From Edaphobacter bradus (GTDB lineage Bacteria; Acidobacteriota; Terriglobia; Terriglobales; Acidobacteriaceae): DNA of 64,000 nt. The notes below the pieces were generated by a model that saw only the letters and a program-made list of their open reading frames with translations, was not told the origin of the DNA and searched no databases. A program made the translations under genes and the position numbers. Below are positions 8,188 to 17,167 of this stretch, one piece after another. How positions within the stretch are numbered: the first letter of the stretch is position 1; each line of letters opens with the position of its first letter. The stretch lies in assembly GCF_025685645.1 (NCBI RefSeq), contig NZ_JAGSYF010000001.1, positions 1,394,509 to 1,458,508 on the forward strand, given 5' to 3'.

Positions 8188-8601
8188 ATGGCCATGCAAC
8201 AGTACCCATACATCTGGAACTACCTTCCGCTGGTCCTGCAAATCCTGGTAGCACTGGGCCTTGCATGTGGTATGGTCGGCGCGTCCTTCCTCATCGGCAA
8301 ACACAAGAACTCCCGTACTAAATCAAGCTCCTACGAGTGCGGTATGGAGCCCCTGGGCGACTCTCGCGGACGGTTTACCGTCCGCTTTTACATGGTCGCG
8401 ATGCTCTTCATCCTCTTCGACGTTGAGGCCGTCTTCATGCTTCCCTGGGCGGTCATCTTCCGCCGTCTGCCGGCCATCACTGGCTCGCGCATGTTCGGCT
8501 TCTACGAGATGCTCGTCTACCTCGGCTTCGTCGCCGTCGGCCTCTTCTACGTCTGGAAGAAAGGCATTCTCGACTGGTCCACAGACAAGGGAGATCTCTA
8601 A
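8188..8601 (+). CDS. nuoA: NADH-quinone oxidoreductase subunit A
   Basis: A small membrane subunit of complex I at the peripheral/membrane junction. Three helices and the diagnostic loop SYECGMEPLGDSRGRFTVRFY followed by FILFDVEAVFMLPWAV identify it. Start ATG 8188 is chosen over the TTG at 8161, because the latter lies inside the promoter; an ATG at 8194 is also possible. No Shine-Dalgarno is visible. The stop TAA overlaps the nuoC ATG by one base. Confidence 0.95.
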   Translation: MAMQQYPYIWNYLPLVLQILVALGLACGMVGASFLIGKHKNSRTKSSSYECGMEPLGDSRGRFTVRFYMVAMLFILFDVEAVFMLPWAVIFRRLPAITGSRMFGFYEMLVYLGFVAVGLFYVWKKGILDWSTDKGDL

Positions 8602-9083
8602 TGGACGCCCCAATCACAGGCGCACAGGCGGTCTTCGAGAAGTTTCCCGAAGAGCCCGCCGTCAAAGCCCTGTCCTCGCTGGCCACTGACGCCAAGTACG
8701 ACCGCGCTGAGTTGACCATCACCGTCGCCCGCGAGAACATCATCACCGCCTGTCAGGCCGTACAGAAGGCCGGCTACAACTTCCTCGAAACGGTCACCGC
8801 GGTCGACTGGTACCCCTCCGAACCACGCTTCCAGATCACCTACCACATCCTCTCCCACTCGCTGAAGCGTCGCGTACGCCTTATCGTGCGCCTCTCAGGG
8901 GATGATGCTGCGATCGACTCCATCACCAGTGTCTGGCCCGCGGCCAACTTCTACGAGCGTGAGGTCTTCGACCTCTTCGGCGTTCACTTCGGCAGCCATC
9001 CCAACCTTCGCCGCATTATGATGCCGGAGGACTGGAACGGCCATCCCCTGCGCAAGGACTACCCCGTGGAGGGCTATCGCTAA
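8601..9083 (+). CDS. nuoC: NADH-quinone oxidoreductase subunit C
   Basis: The 30-kDa-type hydrophilic subunit of the connecting module. The hallmark ANFYEREVFDLFGVHFGSHPNLRRI, then WNGHPLRKDYPVEGY at the C-terminus, are intact. At 160 aa it is a stand-alone NuoC, not a NuoCD fusion. It overlaps nuoA and nuoD in TAATG arrangements, so translation is coupled. In most operons nuoB lies where this gene begins; here it is absent. Confidence 0.95.
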   Translation: MDAPITGAQAVFEKFPEEPAVKALSSLATDAKYDRAELTITVARENIITACQAVQKAGYNFLETVTAVDWYPSEPRFQITYHILSHSLKRRVRLIVRLSGDDAAIDSITSVWPAANFYEREVFDLFGVHFGSHPNLRRIMMPEDWNGHPLRKDYPVEGYR

Positions 9084-10339
9084 TGGCACCCGCTGCTCCA
9101 GACATGGTCATTCCCGGAATCGACGACGTTATCGCTGATGCCGAACTGCACAAGCACGGCACCGACCCTCTGGCCGACCAGACGATGGTCATCAACATGG
9201 GGCCGCAGCATCCTTCGACGCACGGCGTTCTCCGCCTCGTGCTCGAAATCGACGGAGAGACCGTCGTCTCGCTCGCGCCAGACATCGGCTACCTCCACAC
9301 CGGCATCGAGAAGACCTGCGAGGCGAAGTTCTACCAGCAGGTCGTTCCCATGACCGACCGCGTCGACTATCTATGCCCAATGGTCAACAACCTCACCTAC
9401 TGCCTCGCGGTGGAGAAGTTGCTGGGCCTGGAGATTCCCGAGCGCGCACAGTACCTTCGCGTTCTCCTCAGCGAGTTGACGCGCATTCAGTCGCACCTGG
9501 TCTGGCTGGGAACGCACGCCATGGACATCGGCGCGCTCACCGTCTTCCTCTACTGCTTCCGCGAGCGCGAGATGCTGCTCCGAATCTTCGAGGGCCTCGC
9601 CGGCCAGCGAATGATGACCAGCTATATCCGCATCGGCGGAGTCTCGCTCGAGCCGCCGCTGGACTTCTACGAGAAGGTGCAGGAGTTCCTGAACCTCTTC
9701 CCCGAGAAGATCCAGGAGTACGAGAACCTCCTCTCCGGCAATCCCATCTGGATCAACCGCATCAAGGGCGTTGGCTATCTCTCCGCCGCAGACGCCATCG
9801 CGCTCGGAGTCACCGGGCCGCCCCTGCGCGCCTCGGGCGTGGACTGGGACATCCGCCGCGACATGCCCTACTCGGGCTACGAGAAGTTTCAGTTCAAAGT
9901 GCCCGTCGCTACGGAAGGCGACGTCTGGACCCGCTACGTCCTACGCATGCAGGAAATGCGCGAGAGCGTGAAGATCGCCCAGCAGGCCCTCGACGGCATG
10001 CCAGAAGGCCGCATCACCGCCGTCGCCCCCAAGATCATCCTGCCCGATCGCGAACAGATGAAGACCCAGATGGAGTCGCTCATCCATCACTTCAAGATCG
10101 TCACCGAAGGCTTTGCAGTGCCGGCCGGAGAGGTCTTCCAGGCCGTCGAGGCGCCGCACGGAGAGATGGGCTACTACGTCGTCTCCGACGGAACCGCCAA
10201 GCCCTACCGCGTCCACATGCGCAACCCGGGCTTCGCCACGCTGCAGGCGCTCGAGACCATGTGCAAGGGAAGATTGCTTGCCGATGTCGTCGCCGTCATT
10301 GGGTCAATCGATATCGTTCTCGGGGAGATCGATCGATAG
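9083..10339 (+). CDS. nuoD: NADH-quinone oxidoreductase subunit D
   Basis: The 49-kDa subunit that forms the quinone cavity with NuoB. It shows INMGPQHPSTHGVLRL and PDIGYLHTGIEKTCE near the N-terminus, the DIGALTVFLYCFREREMLLRIFE helix, and the C-terminal GEMGYYVVSDG and GSIDIVLGEIDR typical of the family. At 418 aa it is complete. Confidence 0.96.
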   Translation: MAPAAPDMVIPGIDDVIADAELHKHGTDPLADQTMVINMGPQHPSTHGVLRLVLEIDGETVVSLAPDIGYLHTGIEKTCEAKFYQQVVPMTDRVDYLCPMVNNLTYCLAVEKLLGLEIPERAQYLRVLLSELTRIQSHLVWLGTHAMDIGALTVFLYCFREREMLLRIFEGLAGQRMMTSYIRIGGVSLEPPLDFYEKVQEFLNLFPEKIQEYENLLSGNPIWINRIKGVGYLSAADAIALGVTGPPLRASGVDWDIRRDMPYSGYEKFQFKVPVATEGDVWTRYVLRMQEMRESVKIAQQALDGMPEGRITAVAPKIILPDREQMKTQMESLIHHFKIVTEGFAVPAGEVFQAVEAPHGEMGYYVVSDGTAKPYRVHMRNPGFATLQALETMCKGRLLADVVAVIGSIDIVLGEIDR

Positions 10340-10430
10340 GTCAGTTTTTTGCTGTCATAAGGGCACGGCCTTCAGCCATGCCCAAACATTTGGATGGATC
10401 AATCGGGGCAGTTAGCCCCTGAGGGAACGG

Positions 10431-10733
10431 TTGGACACAATTCTCCACCGTGAGCTTTGGACCTCCTGGGCATCGCTGCTTCGTTCCTACGCCGCTGTCC
10501 ACGGACTCAACAGCCGGCATCATGCTGTCGTAGAGGTCGGCGCAGACGAGATCACCCTGCGGGTCGCAAGCCGCTGGCTTCGCTTCACGCACGATCTCGT
10601 CGAAGACAGCGAGGGTAACCGCTCTCCTTTTTCTCTTGAAGAAGACGGAACGGTTAAACTAAATGGGATACCCCAACAGATGGACCTTGCCGCCGAATCG
10701 CTGGCACGGGAGATGATGAGTGAGTCTCGGTAG
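10431..10733 (+). CDS. Small uncharacterised protein between nuoD and nuoE
   Basis: A 100-aa acidic soluble protein (start TTG 10431 behind GAGGGAACGG) with no recognised domain. It lies in the operon on the same strand, 91 bp after nuoD and 66 bp before nuoE. It may be a complex I assembly or regulatory factor, but nothing beyond its location supports that. Confidence 0.6.
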   Translation: MDTILHRELWTSWASLLRSYAAVHGLNSRHHAVVEVGADEITLRVASRWLRFTHDLVEDSEGNRSPFSLEEDGTVKLNGIPQQMDLAAESLAREMMSESR

Positions 10734-10739
10734 TTTTGG

Positions 10740-10775
10740 TTGTCATTCCGCAGCGGAGCGGAGGAATCTGCTTCA
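10740..10775 (+). repeat. Dispersed GTCATTC-type repeat upstream of nuoE
   Basis: TTGTCATTCCGCAGCGGAGC and following bases match the pattern of other repeats in the window (24965, 26228) and the related bases ahead of nuoM. Read as protein it gives the in-frame extension of nuoE, which is therefore not used as coding. Confidence 0.55.
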
Positions 10776-10799
10776 TCCTGCCGCCCAGGAACTCAAACG

Positions 10800-11309
10800 A
10801 TGAGCACGATTGCAAATTCGATCTTTTCGCCGGAGATGGCCGCCCGTTTCGACCACCTGGTCACCATCTATCCCGTCAAGCGCTCCGCCCTCGTGCCCAT
10901 GCTGCTCTACGCGCAGGACGACGTAGGTTACATCTCCGATGCGGTCGTCACCGAGATTGCTGCTCGGCTTGACCTTATCGAGTTGGACGTACGCAACGTG
11001 CTTTCGTACTACTCCATGCTGCGCACAAAGCCTGCGGGCAAGTACAACGTACAGGTCTGCACCAATATCTCCTGCATGCTGCGCGGCGGCTACGAGATCC
11101 TCGACCACTGCAAGCACAAGCTCGGCATCGGGCATAAAGAAGTGACGAAAGATGGTCTATTTTCCTTAGAGGAGGTCGAGTGCATTGGAGCCTGCTGCTG
11201 GGCCCCGGCCATGCAGGTCAACTACGACTTCCACGACAACCTCACCACGGTCAAGGTCGACGAGATCCTCGAGACCTATCGCCAGGGCCTGGGAAAGGAC
11301 GTGAAATAG
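10800..11309 (+). CDS. nuoE: NADH-quinone oxidoreductase subunit E
   Basis: The 24-kDa thioredoxin-fold subunit of the NADH dehydrogenase module, carrying 2Fe-2S cluster N1a. Ligand cysteines are seen in VCTNISCML and VECIGACCWAP. ATG 10800 gives a normal 169-aa protein; an in-frame TTG at 10740 would only translate the repeat. The stop abuts the nuoF ATG. Confidence 0.95.
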   Translation: MSTIANSIFSPEMAARFDHLVTIYPVKRSALVPMLLYAQDDVGYISDAVVTEIAARLDLIELDVRNVLSYYSMLRTKPAGKYNVQVCTNISCMLRGGYEILDHCKHKLGIGHKEVTKDGLFSLEEVECIGACCWAPAMQVNYDFHDNLTTVKVDEILETYRQGLGKDVK

Positions 11310-12632
11310 ATGCCCACCCTCGTCTCCCATCCCGATGAAGTCCACGTTATCAGCCGCCGTTTCGGACAGGGCGCGACCAATATCGACAAGTACATTGAAC
11401 TCGACGGCTACAAGGCCGTGCAGAAGGCCATCGCCCAGGGTCCCGACTGGATCATCAACACCATGAAGGCCTCGGGCCTGCGCGGTCGCGGTGGAGCCGG
11501 CTTCCCTACCGGCATGAAGTGGTCCTTCGTGCCCAAGCAGTCCGAGAAGCCCAAGTACGTCCTCGTCAACGGCGACGAGTCCGAGCCGGGAACCTGCAAA
11601 GACCACGTCATCTTCCTGCATGATCCGCACGCCGTCATCGAAGGTACAATGATTGCCGGCCTCGCCATCGGCGCGAAGATGGGCTTCATCTATCTGCGCG
11701 GCGAGTACCGTTACCTGCTGAAGATCGTAGAGAAGGCCGTCGCCGACGCCTATGCCAAGGGCATCCTCGGCAAGAACATCTTCGGCCACCAGGGCGTCGA
11801 CTTCGATATCGTCACCCAGTCCGGCGCCGGGGCATATGAGGTCGGCGAAGAATCCGCCCTCATGGAGTCGCTCGAAGGCAAGCGCGGCGTCCCTCGCATC
11901 AAGCCTCCCTTCCCCGCCGTCGTCGGCCTCTACGGCGGCCCCACGGTCATCAACAACGCCGAGACCATCGCCGCTGCGCCTCACATCCTGCTGATGGGCG
12001 GCGAAGAGTACGCCAAGCTCGGCTCGGAGCGCAACGGCGGCACACGGCTATTTGGCATTTCCGGACATGTAGAGCGCCCCGGCGTCTACGAGCTGCCCAT
12101 GGGCTACTCGCTCCGCAAGGCCATCTACGACGTCGCCGGCGGTATCAAGGACGGCAAGAAGCTCAAGGCTGTCGTCCCCGGCGGAAGCTCCTGCCCAGTC
12201 CTCACCGCGGATGAGATCGACGTAGGCCTCGACTTCGACCAGATGGCCAAGGCGGGCACCATGCTCGGATCAGGCGGCATCGTCGTGCTTGACGAGACCG
12301 TCTCCATCGTCGAGTTCGCCCTCCGCACCATCGCCTTCTACCAGCACGAGTCCTGCGGCTGGTGCATCCCCTGCCGCGAAGGCACGGACTGGATCAAGAA
12401 GACCCTCACCCGCGTCTACAACGGCGGCGGGGCCAAAAAGGATGTGGATAACGTCCAGTACCTCGCCGAAAACATGCTGGGACGCACCTTCTGCCCGCTC
12501 GGCGACGCGGCCGCTATGCCGACCATCGGCTTCGTCAAGAAGTTCCGCAAGGAGTTCGAGGACTACATCGAGGGCCACAAGGCCGGAACCCCGATCATCA
12601 CCGTGCAGGAGCTCGTAGGAGCAGGACATTGA
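11310..12632 (+). CDS. nuoF: NADH-quinone oxidoreductase subunit F
   Basis: The 51-kDa subunit that binds NADH and FMN and carries the 4Fe-4S cluster N3. The glycine-rich GRGGAGFPTGMKW (FMN/NADH), GDESEPGTCKDH and the cluster motif ESCGWCIPCREGT with a distal FCPLGD are all present. 440 aa, complete. Confidence 0.97.
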   Translation: MPTLVSHPDEVHVISRRFGQGATNIDKYIELDGYKAVQKAIAQGPDWIINTMKASGLRGRGGAGFPTGMKWSFVPKQSEKPKYVLVNGDESEPGTCKDHVIFLHDPHAVIEGTMIAGLAIGAKMGFIYLRGEYRYLLKIVEKAVADAYAKGILGKNIFGHQGVDFDIVTQSGAGAYEVGEESALMESLEGKRGVPRIKPPFPAVVGLYGGPTVINNAETIAAAPHILLMGGEEYAKLGSERNGGTRLFGISGHVERPGVYELPMGYSLRKAIYDVAGGIKDGKKLKAVVPGGSSCPVLTADEIDVGLDFDQMAKAGTMLGSGGIVVLDETVSIVEFALRTIAFYQHESCGWCIPCREGTDWIKKTLTRVYNGGGAKKDVDNVQYLAENMLGRTFCPLGDAAAMPTIGFVKKFRKEFEDYIEGHKAGTPIITVQELVGAGH

Positions 12633-12760
12633 ACAAGACTCTGTCTGGACTAGTCTGGGTATTGGTTGCAATCGTACTTTTAGTCGGTCTGTTCCGCGTG
12701 TTGAGCTTACGCAAACACTACAGCTCAGATCAGCAGATTTTGATCGAGAAGTCGAAGTAG
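12629..12760 (+). CDS. 43-aa single-pass membrane protein between nuoF and nuoG
   Basis: TTG 12629 (overlapping the nuoF TGA by 4 bases, with GGAGCAGG upstream) opens a 43-codon frame ending at TAG 12758-12760. The product has one strong membrane helix (about residues 8-26: LVWVLVAIVLLVGLFRVL) and a charged C-terminus. The overlap and Shine-Dalgarno favour a real gene. The function is unknown; an accessory complex I subunit or assembly peptide is possible. Confidence 0.55.
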   Translation: MNKTLSGLVWVLVAIVLLVGLFRVLSLRKHYSSDQQILIEKSK

Positions 12761-12770
12761 AGGATTTCAG

Positions 12771-15161
12771 ATGCCAGACGTAAAGTTCACAGTAGACGGC
12801 AAACAACTCACCGCCCCCGCGGGCACACTGCTCATCGACGCCTGCAAGTCCGCCGGCATCGAGGTCCCCGCCTTCTGCTACTACCCCGGGCTGTCACTGC
12901 AGGCCGCGTGTCGCATGTGCGTCGTCCGCATCGAGAAGATGCCAAAGCTCCAGACCGCCTGCACCACGACGGTTGCCGAAGGCATGGTCGTCCAGACCGA
13001 GACCCCCGAGATCGCCCAGGCCCGCAAGGCCACCATTCAGCTCCTGCTCGGCAACCACCCCCTCGACTGCCCCGTCTGCGACGCCGGCGGCGAGTGCGAA
13101 CTGCAGGACATGACCTTCAAGTACGGCGCCGCCGACAGCTTCTACGCCGAGCCCAAGAACCACCGCGAGGAGCAGAAGTGGTCCCCGGTCGTCTACTTCG
13201 ACCGCCCGCGCTGCATCCTCTGCTACCGCTGCGTCCGCATGTGCGGCGAGGGCATGGACGTCTTCGCGCTCGGCATCCAGAACCGCGGCTCATCCGCCGT
13301 CATCGCTCCCAACATTCCCGCCCAGCTCGCCCCTGACAACCTCGCCCACCTGGACTGCGAGCAGTGCGGCATGTGCATCGACGCCTGCCCCGTCGGCGCG
13401 CTCACCAGCGGCACCTATCGCTACAAAACCCGTCCGTGGGAGATGAACCACGTCTCCACCATCTGCACGCACTGCGGCGACGGCTGCAAGACCACACTCG
13501 GCGTGCGTTCCACCTCCGACGGCGCGGAGATTCTCCGTGGCGACAACCGCGACAAGAGCGGCATCAACGGCGACTTCCTCTGCAACAAGGGCCGCTACGC
13601 CTTCGACTTCGCCAACCACAAGGACCGCATCACCCAGCCACTCGTCCGCCAGGCGAACGGCGAACTCAAGCCCGTCTCCTGGGAGGAGGCCTTCACCCAC
13701 GCGGGCATGAAGCTGCGTGAGCTGCGTGATGCCCGCGGCGGCAAGTCCATTGGGGTCATCGGCGGCAACCGCCTCACCAACGAAGAGGCCTACCTGCTGC
13801 AGAAGTTCGCCCGCACGGTCGTCGGCACTAACAACATCGACCACCATCGTACGGCGGACTACGTCACCTTCGCCCAGGGCCTTGCAGGGCATTCCAATCG
13901 TGCCGCATCGCTCCGCGACACTCACACGGCACCGGCCATCATGGTTCTCGGCGGAGACCCCACCAACCAGGCCCCCGGAACGGCGTGGAACCTCCGCAGC
14001 GACGTCCGCCTCAACAAGGCTCGCCTCTATGTTGCCAACTCCGAGGAGATCAAGCTCCGCCGCCAGGCGAAGGCCTTTGCCCACATCGCTCCCTTTAGCT
14101 ACGGCGCGCTCGCCAGCTTCCTCGCCGGAGATGACTCCGCCGTCGAAGCACTGACGCATCCCGGCGCAGACGCAGCGTCGTTCCACCGCTTCCGTGACGC
14201 CGTACGCGCCGAAAAGGAACTCCTCGTTCTTATCGGCTCCGAGTTCCGGGGCGCAGACCTGAAGCGCCTCCTCAACTTCGGCCTCACTATGCCGAACAGA
14301 AAGTTCGCTCTGCTCTCCGACTACGTCAACTCGCGCGGAGCCGCCGACATGGGCCTGCTGCCCGACATGCTTCCGGGTTACACGCCGGTTGCGGCGCCCG
14401 GAACATTCGCGGAGCATAACGCACCCACGACACCCGGCCTCGACATGCTCGAGATCTTCGACGCCGCCGGTCGCGGCGAGCTCTCCGCTCTCTACGTCGT
14501 CGGCGCAAATCCCATCGCCCGTTACGGCGTCGATACCGCGACTCTCAAGAACACCTTTGTCATCGTGCAGGAGATGTTTCTCACCGAGACCGCGCAGATC
14601 GCCGACGTCATCCTTCCCGCCGCGAACCTCTACGAGAAGTCCGGCTCCGTCACCAACAGCTACGGCGACCTTCAGCTCGTCAACAAGGCTGGCGACCGCG
14701 CCGGCGTCCGCACCGACTTCGAGATGATCGTCCGCATCGCAGACAAGATGGGCGCTGACGTCAAGCAACTCGTCCCCTTCGGCAAGGGCCTCCGCGCCGA
14801 CATGGGCCAGAGCCGCGGCGCGCAGTCCGGCGAGGCTGACCGCCATACGGTATGGTTGACGGCGAACAACCTCGAGCCGAAGCTCTCGCCCTTCGACCCC
14901 TTCGCCATTCTCGACGAGATTCAACGGCTGGTCCCCGGCTACAACCTGCTTCGGCTCCAGCTACTGAGCGGCAACGACCAGCACCTGGAACCCGCCGCGA
15001 GCGGCCTCGTCCAGATAGGCAACCGCCGTGACCTAGTCCTCCCGGCCAACGACACCCTCTTCACCTCAGGAACTCTGGGCCGCTATTCCACCATGCTCAA
15101 TGACGTGCAACAATTCCAGGCCAGCCAACCCCTGACCCAGATTCAAACCGCAGCAGACTGA
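12771..15161 (+). CDS. nuoG: NADH-quinone oxidoreductase subunit G
   Basis: The 75-kDa subunit. It has an N-terminal ferredoxin-like domain with CYYPGLSLQAACRMCVV (2Fe-2S N1b), CPVCDAGGECELQDM, then CILCYRCVRMC and CEQCGMCIDACPVGAL (4Fe-4S clusters). A CTHCGDGCKT motif and a molybdopterin-oxidoreductase-like C-terminal domain follow. At 796 aa it is a normal size. The ATG follows AGAGGA by 6 nt. Confidence 0.96.
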   Translation: MPDVKFTVDGKQLTAPAGTLLIDACKSAGIEVPAFCYYPGLSLQAACRMCVVRIEKMPKLQTACTTTVAEGMVVQTETPEIAQARKATIQLLLGNHPLDCPVCDAGGECELQDMTFKYGAADSFYAEPKNHREEQKWSPVVYFDRPRCILCYRCVRMCGEGMDVFALGIQNRGSSAVIAPNIPAQLAPDNLAHLDCEQCGMCIDACPVGALTSGTYRYKTRPWEMNHVSTICTHCGDGCKTTLGVRSTSDGAEILRGDNRDKSGINGDFLCNKGRYAFDFANHKDRITQPLVRQANGELKPVSWEEAFTHAGMKLRELRDARGGKSIGVIGGNRLTNEEAYLLQKFARTVVGTNNIDHHRTADYVTFAQGLAGHSNRAASLRDTHTAPAIMVLGGDPTNQAPGTAWNLRSDVRLNKARLYVANSEEIKLRRQAKAFAHIAPFSYGALASFLAGDDSAVEALTHPGADAASFHRFRDAVRAEKELLVLIGSEFRGADLKRLLNFGLTMPNRKFALLSDYVNSRGAADMGLLPDMLPGYTPVAAPGTFAEHNAPTTPGLDMLEIFDAAGRGELSALYVVGANPIARYGVDTATLKNTFVIVQEMFLTETAQIADVILPAANLYEKSGSVTNSYGDLQLVNKAGDRAGVRTDFEMIVRIADKMGADVKQLVPFGKGLRADMGQSRGAQSGEADRHTVWLTANNLEPKLSPFDPFAILDEIQRLVPGYNLLRLQLLSGNDQHLEPAASGLVQIGNRRDLVLPANDTLFTSGTLGRYSTMLNDVQQFQASQPLTQIQTAAD

Positions 15162-15188
15162 TAACGACAGGGAGCAAGAGTAAAAATC

Positions 15189-16250
15189 GTGAGCTATCTC
15201 AGTCCATTCCAGACGTTCCTGCTGCTCAGTATCCTCAAGATCGTCGTCGTGCTCGTCATCACGCTGTCGGCGGTCGCCTACACCGTTCTGCTCGAGCGCA
15301 AGGTACTCGGCCGCATGCAGAACCGCTGGGGCCCCTCGCGTGTCGGCCCTTTTGGCATGCTGCAGCCGCTCGCCGACGGCATCAAGCTCTTCCTTAAAGA
15401 AGACCTCATGCCGCTCGCCTCCGCGCGCCCGCTCTTCATCATCGCACCCATCATCGCGCTCACCTGCGCGCTCGTCTCCATCGCAGTCGTTCCCTTCGGA
15501 CAGGTCCACCACATCCAGGGCGTGGACATGTTCAACATCGCCGACATCAACATCGGCCTGCTGGTCATCCTCGGCATCACCTCCATCGGCGTCTACGGCA
15601 TCGCGCTCTCCGGCTGGTCGTCGAACAACAAGTTCGCGCTCCTCGGCTCCCTCCGTGCCACCTCGCAGATGATCAGCTACGAGCTGGCGCTCGGCCTCTC
15701 GCTCGTCGGGGTCGTCCTCCGCGCCCAGTCGCTCAGCCTGCGCGACATCGTCAACAGCCAGTCTGCCCACGGCGCATTGTCTTGGAATGTCTTCGGCGGC
15801 TTCCAGATCCTCGCCTTCTTCATCTACCTTATGGCTGCCTACGCCGAGACAAACCGCGCTCCCTTCGACCTTCCCGAGGCCGAATCTGAACTGGTCGCCG
15901 GCTACCACACCGAGTACTCCTCCATGAAGTTCGCCATGTTCTTCATGGCCGAGTACGCCAACATGATTACCGTAGCCTGCGTCGCCTCACTCCTCTTCCT
16001 CGGCGGCCCCTCGAGTCCCCTCGGGCATCTCCTCCCCGACAACTTTGGCGGCCCTATCCTCACCGCCATCTTTCCCATCTTCTGGTTCGTCGCCAAGGTT
16101 TTCGGCTTTCTCCTGCTCTACATCTGGGTGCGAGGCACGCTGCCCCGTTTCCGCTATGACCAGCTGATGGCATTTGGCTGGAAGTTCCTTCTCCCGCTGG
16201 CGATGATCAACATCATCCTCACCAGCCTTGTCCTTGCGCTGCGCGGCTAG
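15189..16250 (+). CDS. nuoH: NADH-quinone oxidoreductase subunit H
   Basis: The membrane subunit that closes the quinone chamber. 353 aa, eight to nine helices, with the conserved LLERKVLGRMQNRWGPSRVG loop, ALLGSLRATSQMISYELALG and FDLPEAESELVAGYHTEYS. GTG start with GGGAGCAAGAG upstream. In canonical operons nuoI follows; here the next gene is nuoJ. Confidence 0.96.
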   Translation: MSYLSPFQTFLLLSILKIVVVLVITLSAVAYTVLLERKVLGRMQNRWGPSRVGPFGMLQPLADGIKLFLKEDLMPLASARPLFIIAPIIALTCALVSIAVVPFGQVHHIQGVDMFNIADINIGLLVILGITSIGVYGIALSGWSSNNKFALLGSLRATSQMISYELALGLSLVGVVLRAQSLSLRDIVNSQSAHGALSWNVFGGFQILAFFIYLMAAYAETNRAPFDLPEAESELVAGYHTEYSSMKFAMFFMAEYANMITVACVASLLFLGGPSSPLGHLLPDNFGGPILTAIFPIFWFVAKVFGFLLLYIWVRGTLPRFRYDQLMAFGWKFLLPLAMINIILTSLVLALRG

Positions 16251-16327
16251 CCGCGCCAGCAAGCTGTTTTACAATCAGCAGATAGCCAAATATCTGCTGC
16301 GTTGAGAAAGATCGAACCGAGATCACC

Positions 16328-16834
16328 ATGCAACTGGCACTCTTCCTCATCTTTGGCGCGCTGGCGGTCGCGGGAGCCATCAACTTCCTGCTGCAAAGGC
16401 ACCCGGTCAACAGCGCCCTTTCGCTGGTCGTCGTCATGATGTCCCTGGCCGTCCTTTTCTGGTCCCTCGGGGCCGAGTTCCTCGCCGCCGCGCAGGTCAT
16501 CGTCTACTCCGGCGCCATCATGGTGCTCTTCGTCTTCGTCATCATGCTTTTGAACGCGGGCGAAGAAGAACGAACCCACGGCAGCCGTGCCGCCTACATC
16601 GCCGGATTCCCCGGCGCCGCGGCCATCTTCTGCCTCCTCAGCTTCGTCTTCCTCACCGAAGGCAAGTCCCTCGGCGCGGCCCAACTCGGCGGCTACCTCA
16701 GCCACGCCGTCTCCAACATCTCCCAGGTCAGCACGCTACTCTTCCGCGACTTCCTGCTGCCGTTCGAGGTCACCAGCGTTCTTATCCTCGTAGCGATCCT
16801 CGGAGCCGTCGTGCTCGCACGAAAGGAGCAATAG
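16328..16834 (+). CDS. nuoJ: NADH-quinone oxidoreductase subunit J
   Basis: A 168-aa membrane subunit with five helices. The family motif AAQVIVYSGAIMVLFVFVIMLL is intact. It sits 78 bp after nuoH, in the slot where nuoI would normally be. Confidence 0.94.
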   Translation: MQLALFLIFGALAVAGAINFLLQRHPVNSALSLVVVMMSLAVLFWSLGAEFLAAAQVIVYSGAIMVLFVFVIMLLNAGEEERTHGSRAAYIAGFPGAAAIFCLLSFVFLTEGKSLGAAQLGGYLSHAVSNISQVSTLLFRDFLLPFEVTSVLILVAILGAVVLARKEQ

Positions 16835-16840
16835 CCCTTT

Positions 16841-17152
16841 ATGACAGCCGTCGTGCCTATCTCCTGGTACCTGGTCCTCGCCGCCATCCTCTTCTCCACC
16901 GGCGTCGCCAGCTTCCTCATCAAGCGCAATCTCATCACCGTCTTTATGTCGATCGAGCTGATGCTCAACGCAGTCAACTTGACCTTCGTCGCCTTCGCGC
17001 ACATGTGGCACCAGGTCTCGGGCCAGATCTTCGTCTTCTTCGTCATGGTCGTCGCAGCAGCCGAGTCCGCGGTCGGACTCGCAATTATCATCGCCATCTT
17101 CCGCACGCGACAGACCCTCAACGTCGACCAGGTCAACCTGCTGAAACTCTAA
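16841..17152 (+). CDS. nuoK: NADH-quinone oxidoreductase subunit K
   Basis: A 103-aa, three-helix membrane subunit of the proton path. The conserved glutamates in [11 protein letters not shown] and [11 protein letters not shown] are present. It begins 6 bp after nuoJ. Confidence 0.95.
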   Translation: MTAVVPISWYLVLAAILFSTGVASFLIKRNLITVFMSIELMLNAVNLTFVAFAHMWHQVSGQIFVFFVMVVAAAESAVGLAIIIAIFRTRQTLNVDQVNLLKL

Positions 17153-17167
17153 GGATCGTTACTTCCG

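Noticed and set aside
13290..14924. 544-codon open frame antisense to nuoG
   Set aside because: It arises from the C-ending codon bias of nuoG; the composition is Val/Gly/Ala/Asp-rich with no domain and no ribosome site.
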